A program made the translations under genes and the position numbers. Of a stretch of DNA of 64,000 nt, positions 31,536 through 40,793 are shown in pieces (positions within the stretch are counted from its first letter, which is position 1; each line of letters begins with the position of its first letter). Source of the stretch: DATCLS01 sp036563805. GTDB taxonomy: Bacteria; Actinomycetota; Acidimicrobiia; Acidimicrobiales; VFJN01. Where the stretch lies: positions 1 through 64,000 of the forward strand of contig DATCLS010000015.1 in assembly GCA_036563805.1 (NCBI GenBank), read 5' to 3'. Under the pieces are notes generated by a model, which had not been told where the DNA came from, searched no databases, and saw only the letters and a list, made by a program, of their open reading frames with translations.

Positions 31536-31587
31536 TCAGCCGTCGTTGACCCGCACGACGAGGCCGTCGGCGTGCTCGGGCCAGTAG
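31432..31587 (+). pseudogene. Orphan gene start, possibly cytochrome P450-like
   Basis: The ATG opens MSSVASTPVIELDAADDAVR followed by ADPYRQ, which resembles the '...ADPYP.Y..LR' N-terminus of bacterial cytochromes P450. It then runs into a short repeat (QPSARQASARQPS) and stops inside the convergent LuxR gene. It is probably a truncated leftover; the assignment is weak. Confidence 0.25.
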
Positions 31588-32759
31588 TGCTCCGCGAACA
31601 GCTTCGCCACGAGCTCGCCCCGGCTCGACACGCCCACCTTGTGCAGCACGGCCTTCACGTGGTCGCGGACGGTGTGGGGCGAGAGGAACAGCTCGGCGGC
31701 GATGTCGGCGGTCCCCAGGCCGCGGGCGAGCAGCCGGGTGACCTGCTGCTCGCGCTCGGACAGGTCGTAGGCCTGGACGACGATGGGGGCGATCTCGGCC
31801 GCCTTGGCCGGCTCCAGCACGACCGCCGTCGTGGTGACCGCGCCGTCGGCGGCCCGCAGGCACGAGCCGTGGCACACGAGCCAGGTCCCCGCCGCCGAGC
31901 GGATCCGGACGCGGGCAGAGCCGGCGCCGTCCGGCGCCGCGGCCAGCGCCCGGGCCCGGTACACGACGGCAGCCATCCACAGCGGGACGCCGATGCCCAG
32001 GTCGGTGGGGAGGGTGGGGGAGGCGGGCAGCTCGGCCAGCCAGCCCTGGGCCTCCTCGTTCGCCGACACCAGGGTGGCCTCGGCGTCGAACAGCAGCAGG
32101 CCGGGGCGGTCGGGCCGGCGGTGCCCGGTCGTGGCCGGGCGCCGGGCCCGCTGGCGCAGCGCCTCGCCCAGCGGCTCGGACAGGCTGGCCACCAGCGCCG
32201 TCTCGGCGGCCGTGAACGGGGCGCGCCCCTGCCGGCGCATCAGCGCCACCGTCCCCCACGGCACGCCGTCGACGCGCAGGACCGCCCGCAGCTCGTCGTC
32301 GAACCCCAGCGGCGCCACGAACTCGCGGTAGCGGGGGCTGGCGGTCGGATCGCCGGCTCGGTGCCGGAGCGCGGCGGCGGGTCGGTCGGCCCGCGCCAGG
32401 TCGCGGTACAGGTTGAGGTCGGGGGTCAGGTGCTCGCGCTCCCACAGCAACAGGCAGTGGGACGGCTCGGCCGCGTCCATGTTCTCGATGCGGGTCGGCG
32501 CGATCGGCAGGCCGGTGGCCGGGTCCGTCGCCATCCAGGCGGCGGCGTCGAAGGCCACGAACTGGCGCAGCCGCGGCGACGCCTGGGCGAACACCTCGGC
32601 GGCGTCGGCGGCGCCGTCGAGCCGGGCGATCCGCCGCACCAGCTCGGCCCGCCGCCGGCGGACCTCGGGCGCCACGGTGGGCGGCGCGTCGGGCGGTGCG
32701 GGCGGCGTCACGTCCGGCGGCGCGGGCGGCGACCCCGTGGGGAGCAGCTTGTCGGACAC
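31536..32759 (-). CDS. LuxR-family transcriptional regulator with GAF-like sensor
   Basis: The 407-residue protein has a Pro-rich N-terminus and a GAF-like segment around 80-230 (SPRYREFVAPLGFDDELRAVL). A PAS-like stretch follows, then a LuxR helix-turn-helix at the end (LSEREQQVTRLLARGLGTADIAAELFLSPHTVRDHVKAVL). There is no receiver domain, so it probably senses a ligand directly. The GTG at 32759 starts VSDKLLPTG; the longer open frame upstream is Arg/Pro-rich and unlike protein. It is divergent from the large ATPase regulator, with 194 bp between the starts. Confidence 0.8.
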   Translation of the reverse strand: MSDKLLPTGSPPAPPDVTPPAPPDAPPTVAPEVRRRRAELVRRIARLDGAADAAEVFAQASPRLRQFVAFDAAAWMATDPATGLPIAPTRIENMDAAEPSHCLLLWEREHLTPDLNLYRDLARADRPAAALRHRAGDPTASPRYREFVAPLGFDDELRAVLRVDGVPWGTVALMRRQGRAPFTAAETALVASLSEPLGEALRQRARRPATTGHRRPDRPGLLLFDAEATLVSANEEAQGWLAELPASPTLPTDLGIGVPLWMAAVVYRARALAAAPDGAGSARVRIRSAAGTWLVCHGSCLRAADGAVTTTAVVLEPAKAAEIAPIVVQAYDLSEREQQVTRLLARGLGTADIAAELFLSPHTVRDHVKAVLHKVGVSSRGELVAKLFAEHYWPEHADGLVVRVNDG

Positions 32760-32953
32760 GCAGCGTCCATCGTCCGCCCCCGGCGCCGCCAGCACAACCC
32801 CCCGATCGGGGGATGGTCGCGACGGCGTGCGCCCGCGAGGGTCGCCAGGGGCGGTGGGCCGGTCGGCGCGAGCGGGCCGGCGCCGGGTCGCGAACCGCCC
32901 ACGCCCGGGGGTGCGTAGTGATGGTGGGTGGGCCGCAAAGGAGGCCGAACGAG

Positions 32954-35900
32954 GTGTCGACGGACGAGGGGTTCGTCGGGCGGGCGCGCGAGTTGGCGGC
33001 GATCGAGGGGGCGTGCGCCGCGGCACGCGCCCGCGGTCGGGGCTCGGTGGTGGTCGTGGCCGGCGAGGCCGGCATCGGCAAGACCCGGCTGTGCCGGGAG
33101 GCGGCCGACCGGGCGCGTGTGGCCGGGCTGGCCGTGGCCACGGCCCGGTGCTGGGCGGGTCCCGGCGCCCCGCCGCTGTGGCCGTGGCAGCCCCTGCTCG
33201 ACCAGCTGGGCGGCCCGGAGGCGGCGGCCGTGCTGGGCGAGGGCCCGGCGGGCGGACCCGGGGACGACGGCCGCCCGGGCGTCGACCGCCCACGCGACGG
33301 CCGGGCGGGACGCGAGCCGGATCGCGACCGCTTCGCCCGGTTCGTGGCCGTGACCGACCGCCTCGCCGCCGCCTGCGCCCGCCGTCCGGCGTGCGTGATC
33401 GTCGACGACATCCAGGCCGCCGACGTCGGCGCCCTGCTGCTGGTGCGGTTCGTGGTCCGGTCGCTCGACCGGCTGCCGCTGGTCCTCGTGCTCACTCGGC
33501 GCACCGGCGAGCCCGAGGGCGGGGGAGAGGCCCGCCCGTCCCGCGGGGCGGGGGAGGCGGCCGCCGCCGGAGCCGCCGGCGGCACCGAGGCGGCGGGGGC
33601 GGCTGGCGCCCTGCTCGACGAGATCGAGGCCGAGGCCGCCCCGCTGGTGCTGGGCCGCTTCGACCTGGACGAGACCGCGGCGTTCCTGGCCGCCCACGGC
33701 TTCGGCGACCTCGACCCGGTGTTGGTCCCGGCGCTGCACCGGGTCACCGGCGGCCACCCGCTCCACCTCCGCCGGCTGGTGGCGGCCGGCCCGCCCGGCC
33801 CCGGCGCCGCCGCGGGCGAGCCGCCGCCCGGTGGGCTGCGCGAGGCGATCGACCGGGCCCTCGCCGGCCTCGAGCCCGGCGCCCGGGCCGTGCTGCAGGC
33901 CGGCGCCGTCCTCGGCCCGAGCCCGTCGGTGGCGGAGACGGCCGCGGTCGCCGGGTGTGCGCCGGCGCGCGTGCTCGAGGCGGTGGCGGCCGCCGACGGC
34001 ATCGCCGACGCGGAGGGACCCGACCGGTTCGCCTTCACCCACGAGCTGGTGCGGGCCGCCCTGGAGCGGTCGCTGCCGCCGGCCGCCCGCCTCGACGCCC
34101 ACGCCCGGGCGGCCGCAGTGGTGGCCGGCGACGGGGCGGAGGGCGCCGAGCCGAGTGCGGAGCCCGACGCCGGGCCGGTCGCCGACGTGCCGCCCGAGCG
34201 CCTGGCCCGTCGGGCCCACCACGCGCTGGCCGCCGCGCCCCGGTCGCCCGACGACGCCCGGCTGGCCGTGGCGGTCTGCCGCCAGGCGGCGCGGTCGCTG
34301 GCCGCCAACCTGGCGTACGAGGCCGCCGACGAGCTGCTGTCGGCGGCGGTGGCGTGCCATGAGGCGTCCCGGCTGGGCCCGCCGGCGGGGGCCCTGCTCG
34401 TCGAGTGGGCCCAGGCCGCGCTGCGGTGCGGGCGCCTCGCCGACGCCCGGCGGCGGTTCGGGGTGGCGGGGCCGGTCGTGGCCGGCGAGGACGAGCCGGC
34501 GCTGGCCGCGGAGGTCGCCCTGGGCCTGGGCGGCCACTGGGGCGCCGAGTACCGGACGCCGGTGGACCGGGCCCGCGTGCTGGGCCTCCAGCGGGCCGCC
34601 CGGGCCGGGCTGCCCGCCGGCGAGGACGCCCTGCGGTGCCGGCTCGACGTCCGGCTGGCCGCCGAGGCGGTGTTCGACGGCGCGCCCGTCGAACCGGTCC
34701 TGGACGCCCTGGAGGCGGCGCGGGGCACCGGCGACCCCCGGGCGCTGGCCGAGGCGCTGTCGCTCACCCACCACGTCCTCCTCACGCCCGGGCGGGCGCC
34801 CGGTCGGCTGGCGCTGGCCGACGAGCTTGTCCGGGTGGCGTCGCAGGCCGGGCTCGGCGTGCTGGCGCTGATGGGCCTGTGCTGGCGGGCCGTCGACCTG
34901 TTCCTGGCCGGCGACGACCGGGCCCGGCGGGCGCTCGAGGACCTGCGGGAGCGGGCCGAGGCGCTGGCCTGCCAGAGCATCCTCTACATGGTCGGCGTCA
35001 TCGACACGATGCTGCTCGTCCGGGCCGGGCGGCTCGCCGAGGCCGAGGCCGCGGCCGAGCGCAACCGGGCGCGCGGCGAGGCGATCGGCGAGGTCGACAC
35101 GCTCGGCTACTACGCCAGCCACCTGCTCGCCATCCGCTGGATCCAGGGCCGCGAGGTCGAGCTGCTCGACCTGGCCGACCACGTGGCGACGTCGCCGACG
35201 CTGACCCGGGACGAGTTCGCGTTCCGGGCGGCGGCCGCCGCCTTCGCCGCCCGGGCCGGCCAGCGCGACCGGGCCCGCGCCGCGCTCGACCAGTTGACCG
35301 CCGGCGGGCTGGCCGCGCTGCCCCAGTCGAGCACCTACCTCGTCGGGATGACGGCCGTGGTCGAGCTGGCCGCCGAGCTGGGGGACCGCACCGTCGCCCG
35401 CCAGGCCTACGAGGTGTTGGCGCCGTACGCCGGGCTGCCGGCGATGGGCGGGCTGGCCGTCCTCTGCCTCGGCTCCGTCGAGCGGGCCCTGGGCCTGGCG
35501 GCGGCGGCGCAGGGCGACCACGACCGGGCCGTGGCCCACCTGGAGCGGGCCGTCGCCGCCAACCACCGCCTCGGCAATCGCCCCCTGGCCGCCATCGCCG
35601 CCGCCAACCTGGCCGGGGCGCGGCGCCGGCGCGGCCGGCCCGGCGACGCCGAGCGGGCGGATCGCGATCTGGCCGCGGCCGTGGCCGAGGGTCGGGCCCT
35701 GGGCATGGACGCCCGCGTCGCCGCCTGGACGGCCGGCGCCCTCCTGCCCGGCGAAGCGGCCGACGAGGCCGGGCGGGCGGCGGGCCCCGGAGACATCGGC
35801 GCCGGCGCCGCCCGCGCCGGCGGGTGCGGCCCGGCGGGCGCCGGAACCCGGCGGGCGACGATCCGGCGGGAGGGCGACCGGTGGCACCTGGCCCTCGACG

Positions 35901-36427
35901 GCCGCAGCGCGGTGGTGGCCGACCGCATCGGCATGCGCTACCTCGCCGAGCTGGTGACCCGGCCGGGCCAGACGATCCCGGCGCTCACGCTGGCCAGCGG
36001 CGGCGCCGTCGCCGACGACGCCGGCCGCCAGGAGCTGGTCGACGCCGAGGCCCGGGCCCGCTATCGGGCCCGGGCCGAGGAGCTGCGCCGCGAGCTGGCC
36101 GAGGCCGAGGCCGGCCACGACCTCGCCCGGGCCGAGCGCCTGCGGGACGAGATGGACGCGCTCGCCGACGAGCTCGAGGGCGCGGTGGGCATCGGCGGCC
36201 GCCCCCGGGCGTTCAGTGACCAGGCCGAGCGGGCCCGCTCGGCGGTGGGCAAGGCCATCCGCCGGGCTCTCGGCGCCATCGACGAGGTCGACCCCGAACT
36301 GGCCGAGCTGCTCCGGTCGGGCCTGTCCACCGGGACCCGGTGCAGCTGGACGCCCGACCCCCGGCGCCCGGTCCGCTGGACCACCGCCGGCGGCCGGGAG
36401 CCGCCCCCGGCCGCCGCCGCCGGCTGA
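32954..36427 (+). CDS. Large AAA/STAND-type ATPase regulator-like protein
   Basis: The 1157-residue protein starts FVGRARELAAIEGA and carries Walker A GEAGIGKTR (about 36-44) and Walker B VIVDDIQAAD, the MalT/AfsR-like STAND ATPase core. A long TPR-like helical region follows to about 960. The C-terminal ~150 residues (GMRYLAELVTRPGQ, then a coiled coil and ELLRSGLSTGTRCSW) match a domain often attached to actinobacterial ATPase regulators; there is no LuxR helix-turn-helix. The GTG at 32954 has an excellent AAAGGAGG eight bases upstream. The 3' end faces the M28 peptidase gene across a strong hairpin. Confidence 0.8.
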   Translation: MSTDEGFVGRARELAAIEGACAAARARGRGSVVVVAGEAGIGKTRLCREAADRARVAGLAVATARCWAGPGAPPLWPWQPLLDQLGGPEAAAVLGEGPAGGPGDDGRPGVDRPRDGRAGREPDRDRFARFVAVTDRLAAACARRPACVIVDDIQAADVGALLLVRFVVRSLDRLPLVLVLTRRTGEPEGGGEARPSRGAGEAAAAGAAGGTEAAGAAGALLDEIEAEAAPLVLGRFDLDETAAFLAAHGFGDLDPVLVPALHRVTGGHPLHLRRLVAAGPPGPGAAAGEPPPGGLREAIDRALAGLEPGARAVLQAGAVLGPSPSVAETAAVAGCAPARVLEAVAAADGIADAEGPDRFAFTHELVRAALERSLPPAARLDAHARAAAVVAGDGAEGAEPSAEPDAGPVADVPPERLARRAHHALAAAPRSPDDARLAVAVCRQAARSLAANLAYEAADELLSAAVACHEASRLGPPAGALLVEWAQAALRCGRLADARRRFGVAGPVVAGEDEPALAAEVALGLGGHWGAEYRTPVDRARVLGLQRAARAGLPAGEDALRCRLDVRLAAEAVFDGAPVEPVLDALEAARGTGDPRALAEALSLTHHVLLTPGRAPGRLALADELVRVASQAGLGVLALMGLCWRAVDLFLAGDDRARRALEDLRERAEALACQSILYMVGVIDTMLLVRAGRLAEAEAAAERNRARGEAIGEVDTLGYYASHLLAIRWIQGREVELLDLADHVATSPTLTRDEFAFRAAAAAFAARAGQRDRARAALDQLTAGGLAALPQSSTYLVGMTAVVELAAELGDRTVARQAYEVLAPYAGLPAMGGLAVLCLGSVERALGLAAAAQGDHDRAVAHLERAVAANHRLGNRPLAAIAAANLAGARRRRGRPGDAERADRDLAAAVAEGRALGMDARVAAWTAGALLPGEAADEAGRAAGPGDIGAGAARAGGCGPAGAGTRRATIRREGDRWHLALDGRSAVVADRIGMRYLAELVTRPGQTIPALTLASGGAVADDAGRQELVDAEARARYRARAEELRRELAEAEAGHDLARAERLRDEMDALADELEGAVGIGGRPRAFSDQAERARSAVGKAIRRALGAIDEVDPELAELLRSGLSTGTRCSWTPDPRRPVRWTTAGGREPPPAAAAG

Positions 36428-36462
36428 CCCCGGCCGCCGCCGGCCGGCGGGCCCGAGACCGG

Positions 36463-36496
36463 GGCCGCCCACCCCGCCGTCGCGGGGTGGGCGGCC
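36463..36496. terminator. Bidirectional GC hairpin terminator
   Basis: A perfect 15-bp stem (GGCCGCCCACCCCGC with its complement) around the loop CGTC lies between the convergent ATPase-regulator and M28-peptidase genes. No T-tract follows, as is usual in high-GC actinobacteria. A direct repeat GATCGGCCACGACG follows at 36527-36555. Confidence 0.75.
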
Positions 36497-36560
36497 GAGT
36501 CCCCTCCGCTGCGATCGTCGCGGCCGATCGGCCACGACGGATCGGCCACGACGGATCAGG

Positions 36561-38222
36561 TCACGATCCGCCGAGGCCGGGGCCGGCGCCTCCGCCGGTC
36601 ACGAACGTGCCCTCGGGCCCGGCGGGCGGCGGCAGGTGGAACGGCCGGCCCGGCACCCGGTGGCCGGGCTCGCCGTTCACCGAGCGGGTCGAGTAGCCGA
36701 ACGTGAGCATGGCGAAGGCGATGGCGTCGCTGTTGATCTCCAGCGCCTCGTGGCTGACGTTGCGGATGGTGTCGCAGGCGTCGTGGTAGCAGGGGTCGAA
36801 CTGCTCGCCGGCCGTGCCGCCCCAGATGGCCTGCTGCTCGGGCGTCTTGGCCTCCTCGGCCCCGGTGAACAGGCCGCTGGCCGGGATGTCGGCGAAGATG
36901 AACGCCTCGTAGTCGCTGCGCCCGTCGAAGGCGGTGTCGTCGTAGGGCACCCGGCGGGCCGTGTAGAACGACTCGTACAGGTCCTCGATGGCGGTCGAGC
37001 CCTCCGGCACGACGACGCCGAAGTCGGCGGCGGCGAACGTCGACTCGTCGGCGTCGTACACCGTGTGCACGTAGTTGGGCGAGCCGACCATGTCGTAGTT
37101 CATGTACAGGGCGATGTCGTCGACCTGGTCCTCGGTCAGGCTGTCGACGTAGTGGGCCGAGCCGACCAGGCCCGACTCCTCGGCGCCCCACCAGGCGAAG
37201 CGCAGCTGGTTCGGCGGTCGGATCCGGGCCATGGCCAGGGCGGTCTCGAGCAGGGCCGCCGAGCCCGAGCCGTTGTCGTTGATGCCCGGCCCGGCGGTGA
37301 CCCCGTCGAGGTGGGCGCCGGCCATGACCACGTTGTCGCGCCGACCGTGGCGGCTCTCGGCGATGATGTTCTCGGTCGAGCGGGGCTCCCAGAACGTCTC
37401 GGTGACCACGTGCGCCTGGGTGCCGGCGGCGGTTAGGGCGGCCCCGTCGTCGAACGAGGCGCCGACGACCGGGATCGTGATCACGCCGGCCGACGGCATG
37501 CCCAGGGTGCCGACGACCAGGCCCGTGCGGCCGGGGTCGTTGCCCTGGTTGAAGATGATCACGGCCTCGGCGCCGGCGTCCTGGGCGTTGAGCGCCTTGA
37601 CGGCGAAATCGCACGTGCCCCGCTGGATCAGGGCGATGTCGCCCGGGCCGGACCAGTCGGCGCCGGCGAAGTCCTCCGGCTCGCAGCCGCTGGTCGACGC
37701 CCGGTCGCCGGTCAGGTTGATGTCGACGGGCACGACCGGGCCGGTGACGTCGCCCGAGCCCGAGAACTCGAACGTGCCGGTCTCGTACGTGGCCGGCGTC
37801 GGCGCCGTCTGCTCGAGGACGGCGGGGGCCAGCTCCTCGAAGTAGGCGAAGTCGAACGGCTGGCGGGTCACGCGGTAGCCGGCGTCCTCGAGGAGGCCGG
37901 CCACGTAGTCGGCCGATGCGTCGTAGCCCGGCGTCCCCGACGCCCGCGTGCCGCCGTGGGCGTCGGCGATGCGCTGGAAGGCCCGCAGGTGCTCGATCAC
38001 CCCGTGGGCCGAGACGCACTGCAGGAGCGAGTCGTACGTGTTGTTCACCCGGTGCTCGCACGAGCGGCCGCCGCCACCTCCTCCGCCGCCGGCCTCGGTC
38101 GCAGCCGGCTGGGTCGTCCCCGCCGGGGCGGCGCCGGCGCCGACGGGCGCCAAGGCCACTCCGAGCAGGGCCACCGCCCCGACCGCCAGAGCACGGACCG
38201 TCATCGCTGTTCGGCCACTCAC
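36561..38222 (-). CDS. Secreted M28-family zinc aminopeptidase with PA domain
   Basis: The 553-residue precursor has a Sec signal peptide (about 1-32, ending AGAAPA), a Gly-rich linker and a PA insert (TCDFAVKALNAQDAGAEAVIIFNQG). The M28 metallopeptidase domain shows the ligands of a co-catalytic zinc site: AHLDGV, NDNGSG, GAEESG, YDMVG and the late CYHDACDT. It probably trims N-terminal residues from peptides outside the cell, like Streptomyces aminopeptidase and related PA-M28 enzymes. The GTG at 38222 follows GGGGGGAA; an internal ATG six codons later would leave the signal intact. Confidence 0.9.
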   Translation of the reverse strand: MSGRTAMTVRALAVGAVALLGVALAPVGAGAAPAGTTQPAATEAGGGGGGGGRSCEHRVNNTYDSLLQCVSAHGVIEHLRAFQRIADAHGGTRASGTPGYDASADYVAGLLEDAGYRVTRQPFDFAYFEELAPAVLEQTAPTPATYETGTFEFSGSGDVTGPVVPVDINLTGDRASTSGCEPEDFAGADWSGPGDIALIQRGTCDFAVKALNAQDAGAEAVIIFNQGNDPGRTGLVVGTLGMPSAGVITIPVVGASFDDGAALTAAGTQAHVVTETFWEPRSTENIIAESRHGRRDNVVMAGAHLDGVTAGPGINDNGSGSAALLETALAMARIRPPNQLRFAWWGAEESGLVGSAHYVDSLTEDQVDDIALYMNYDMVGSPNYVHTVYDADESTFAAADFGVVVPEGSTAIEDLYESFYTARRVPYDDTAFDGRSDYEAFIFADIPASGLFTGAEEAKTPEQQAIWGGTAGEQFDPCYHDACDTIRNVSHEALEINSDAIAFAMLTFGYSTRSVNGEPGHRVPGRPFHLPPPAGPEGTFVTGGGAGPGLGGS

Positions 38223-38417
38223 GGTTCCCCCCAGTTCCCGGGTGCGGGCGATCTGCCCACACGCTGCGTGGTCTGCTTAGCACAACGCCGTCCGTTCGCG
38301 CTCGATCCGCTACCGATCGACCAGTTGGCGTCCGGTTGTCCATGCCGGGGGCCGGCCGGTGGCGCGCTCCGTGCGTCAGTACACTGAAAGATCGCCCGCA
38401 CCGCCCAGGGGATTGGT

Positions 38418-39257
38418 GTGACCGATCAACATTCCCGCGTACGCACCCGGCAGCCCGCCAACCCCGACATCGATGCCCGCGTGCCGAGCCCGGCCCGCCT
38501 CTACAACTACTTGGCGGGCGGGTCCGGCCATTTCGCGGCCGATCGCCGGGTCGCCGACCGCCTGGCCGCCAGCTTGCCGGGCGGCCTCGACACGGTCCGC
38601 GCCGCCGTCGACGCGCTGGGCGCGTTCGTCGAGCGCGCCGTGCTCCACCTCGTCGACGACGCGGGCCTCCGGCAGTTCCTGGTCGTCGGCGTGCCGGTGC
38701 CGGCCGGCCGCCAGGTCCACGAGGTGGCGGAGAAGTCGGCGCCCGACGCCCGCGTCGTCTACGTCGGCAACGATCCGGTGGTGCTGGCTCACGCCCACGA
38801 GCTGACCCGCGGGTCGCCCGAGGGCGCCACCGCGTACGTCGAGGGCGTGCTGCACGACGCGGACGGGATCTGGGAGGCGGCGGGCGAGACGCTCGACCTG
38901 TCCCACCCGGTGGCGGTGCTGGTGCCGGTCACGCTGTGCCTGGTGGCAGACGCGGACGACCCGTGGGGAAGCCTGCGTCGGCTGCTCGCCACCGTCCCGT
39001 CGGGCAGCCATCTCGTGATCGCCCACGCCACCAGCGACATCCCGGTCGAGGGCTTCGAGGAGGCGACGCGCCGGCTGAGCGAGGCGCTGCCCGGCGCCTA
39101 CGCCATCCGGTCCCGGGCCGACATCGCCCGCTTCGTCGAGGGGCTCGAGCTGGTCGAGCCCGGCCTGGTCCAGGTCGACGCCTGGCGGTGGCCGGCTGAC
39201 GTGGATCCGCCGGCCGCCGTCATGCCGATCCTGGGCGCCGTCGCCCGGGTGCCCTGA
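38418..39257 (+). CDS. DUF574-type S-adenosylmethionine-dependent methyltransferase
   Basis: The 279-residue protein matches the actinobacterial 'S-adenosyl methyltransferase' family: PSPARLYNYLAGGSGHFAADR at the start, then RVVYVGNDPVVLAHA and a hydrophobic strand before HATSD. These often act with regulators or secondary metabolism, but the substrates are unknown. Here the SAM-binding strand reads FLVVGVPVPAG rather than the usual FLDIGSGLPT, so cofactor binding may be weakened. The GTG follows AGGGGA, with a TACACT -10 at about 38383. It is monocistronic. Confidence 0.8.
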   Translation: MTDQHSRVRTRQPANPDIDARVPSPARLYNYLAGGSGHFAADRRVADRLAASLPGGLDTVRAAVDALGAFVERAVLHLVDDAGLRQFLVVGVPVPAGRQVHEVAEKSAPDARVVYVGNDPVVLAHAHELTRGSPEGATAYVEGVLHDADGIWEAAGETLDLSHPVAVLVPVTLCLVADADDPWGSLRRLLATVPSGSHLVIAHATSDIPVEGFEEATRRLSEALPGAYAIRSRADIARFVEGLELVEPGLVQVDAWRWPADVDPPAAVMPILGAVARVP

Positions 39258-39346
39258 CCCGCCCGCCCCGCCTGCCGCAGGCCTCGCTCGCCGGGCCACG
39301 CCCGTCCCGGCCGCCCTGCGCCCACGGCGCCGCCGCCCCACGCCCC

Positions 39347-40030
39347 TCAGCGGCGTGAGCCGGCGCGGTCCCGCAGCGCCCGGGCGGCGTGGCGGCGCCA
39401 GTTGGCCGGGACGCGGTCGTCGGCCGCGGCCAGCTCGAGCAGCTCGTCGGGCGGCTCGGGCTGGACCAGGGCGCCGACCGTGATGTGGGGCGGCGCCGCC
39501 GGCTCGACCCGGACCGTGTCGCCGGCCTGCACCGAGCCGGGGCGGACGATGCGGAGGTAGGCACCTGGCCGGCCTGCCTCCTCGAACCGGTCGGGGAACC
39601 CGTCGTCGCCCATGCGGATCCCGAGCTTGAAGCACGGCTGACGGGGACCGGCCACCTCGAGCACGGCGTCGCCGACGTGCCAGCGGTCGCCGATGGACGC
39701 GCCGGTGAGGTCGAGGCCGGTGGTCGTCAGGTTCTCACCGAAGGTGCCCGGTGCCAGCGGCTCGCCGGCGCCCGGCCCCTCGGGCCACGCCGTCGCCCAC
39801 CAGGCGTAGTCCTCGGTAGCGTAAGCGTAGACCGCCTTGTCGGGCCCGCCGTGGACCCGGCGGTCGGCTTGGTCGTCGCCCGCCAGGTTCACGCCGGCCA
39901 GCGGCACGGGACCGTGGACCGGAGACTTCCAGATCGCCGTCGTCACCGGCCGTCCGCGCCACTCGACGGTGCGAGGTGTGCCGACGTTCACCGAGACGAC
40001 CGTCGGGGGCGCGGCCGCCGGGCTGGTCAT
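39347..40030 (-). CDS. MOSC-domain protein (YiiM-like)
   Basis: The 227-residue protein has the MOSC core: GDDQADRRVHGGPDKAVYAYA, FGENLTTTGLDL, GDRWHVGDAVLEVAGPRQPCFKL with the conserved cysteine that binds molybdenum-cofactor sulfur, and a C-terminal helical tail. YiiM/YuaD relatives reduce N-hydroxylated compounds. The ATG at 40030 is chosen over one nine bases upstream because a TAGCTT -10 lies seven bases ahead, the spacing seen for other leaderless genes here. It is divergent from the hemolysin-III gene, 38 bp between starts. Confidence 0.88.
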   Translation of the reverse strand: MTSPAAAPPTVVSVNVGTPRTVEWRGRPVTTAIWKSPVHGPVPLAGVNLAGDDQADRRVHGGPDKAVYAYATEDYAWWATAWPEGPGAGEPLAPGTFGENLTTTGLDLTGASIGDRWHVGDAVLEVAGPRQPCFKLGIRMGDDGFPDRFEEAGRPGAYLRIVRPGSVQAGDTVRVEPAAPPHITVGALVQPEPPDELLELAAADDRVPANWRRHAARALRDRAGSRR

Positions 40031-40068
40031 GCCCGCCAAGCTACCGGTGGGGCACCTAGAGTCGTGGT

Positions 40069-40734
40069 GTGGACGGTCCGCACATGCCGCAGCTGCCGCA
40101 GCTCCCGAGGCCGCGGCTGCGGGGTCGGCTGCACCAGGTGGCGTTCTTCGTGTCGATCCCCGCTGGCCTGACCCTCGTGGCGCTGGCCCGCGACGCCACC
40201 GCCCGCGCCGCCGCCGTGGTCTTCGCCGTCACGCTGTCCGCGCTGTACGGGGTGAGCGCCGCCTACCACCGGCGCAACTGGTCGGCCCGCGCCCACCGGG
40301 TCATGAAGCACCTCGACCACTCGATGATCTTCGTGTTCATCGCCGGCTCGTACACCCCGGTGACGCTGCTGGCGCTGCGGCCGTCGTGGGGCGTGACGCT
40401 GCTGATCCTGGCCTGGAGCGGGGCGGCGCTGGGCGTGCTCGTCACCGTTCTGCGGCTCGAGCGCTGGCACGGCGTGGGCTTCGCCATGTACCTGTTGCTG
40501 GGCTGGCTCGGGGCCATCGCCACCCCGCAGCTGCTCGCCTCGCTCTCGGCGGTCGAGCTGACCCTGCTCGTGGTCGGCGGGGTGCTGTACACGGTCGGCG
40601 CCGTGGTGCTGGCCCGCAAGCGCCCCGACCCCAATCCCAAGGTGTTCGGCTACCACGAGGTCTGGCACACGTTCGTCGTCGGCGCCAACGTCTGCCACTT
40701 CCTCCTGGTGCTGTCGCTCGTGCTCGGCGCCTGA
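40069..40734 (+). CDS. Hemolysin III family membrane protein (PAQR/TrhA)
   Basis: The 221-residue protein has seven hydrophobic segments and the family motifs SALYGVSAAYHR, HLDHSMIFVFIAGSYTPV and a late GYHEVWHTFVVGANVCHF, which provide the zinc-binding histidines. TrhA relatives influence membrane energetics or fatty-acid homeostasis; haemolysis is not implied. The GTG lies six bases after a TAGAGT -10 hexamer (40057-40062), so it is probably leaderless. SURF1 follows 59 bp downstream. Confidence 0.9.
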   Translation: MDGPHMPQLPQLPRPRLRGRLHQVAFFVSIPAGLTLVALARDATARAAAVVFAVTLSALYGVSAAYHRRNWSARAHRVMKHLDHSMIFVFIAGSYTPVTLLALRPSWGVTLLILAWSGAALGVLVTVLRLERWHGVGFAMYLLLGWLGAIATPQLLASLSAVELTLLVVGGVLYTVGAVVLARKRPDPNPKVFGYHEVWHTFVVGANVCHFLLVLSLVLGA

Positions 40735-40793
40735 GCGGCGGGCACCCGAGCATCGACTTCGGATCCGTCCGCCCGCGGTCGTACCCTGCGGTG

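Noticed and set aside
31249..34980. 1243-codon open frame on the minus strand
   Set aside because: Ser/Ala/Arg-rich shadow of the LuxR gene and the large ATPase regulator; it fuses unrelated frames.
32708..36535. 1275-codon minus-strand frame opposite the ATPase regulator
   Set aside because: Antisense shadow; the plus-strand frame has Walker motifs and a strong AAAGGAGG site.
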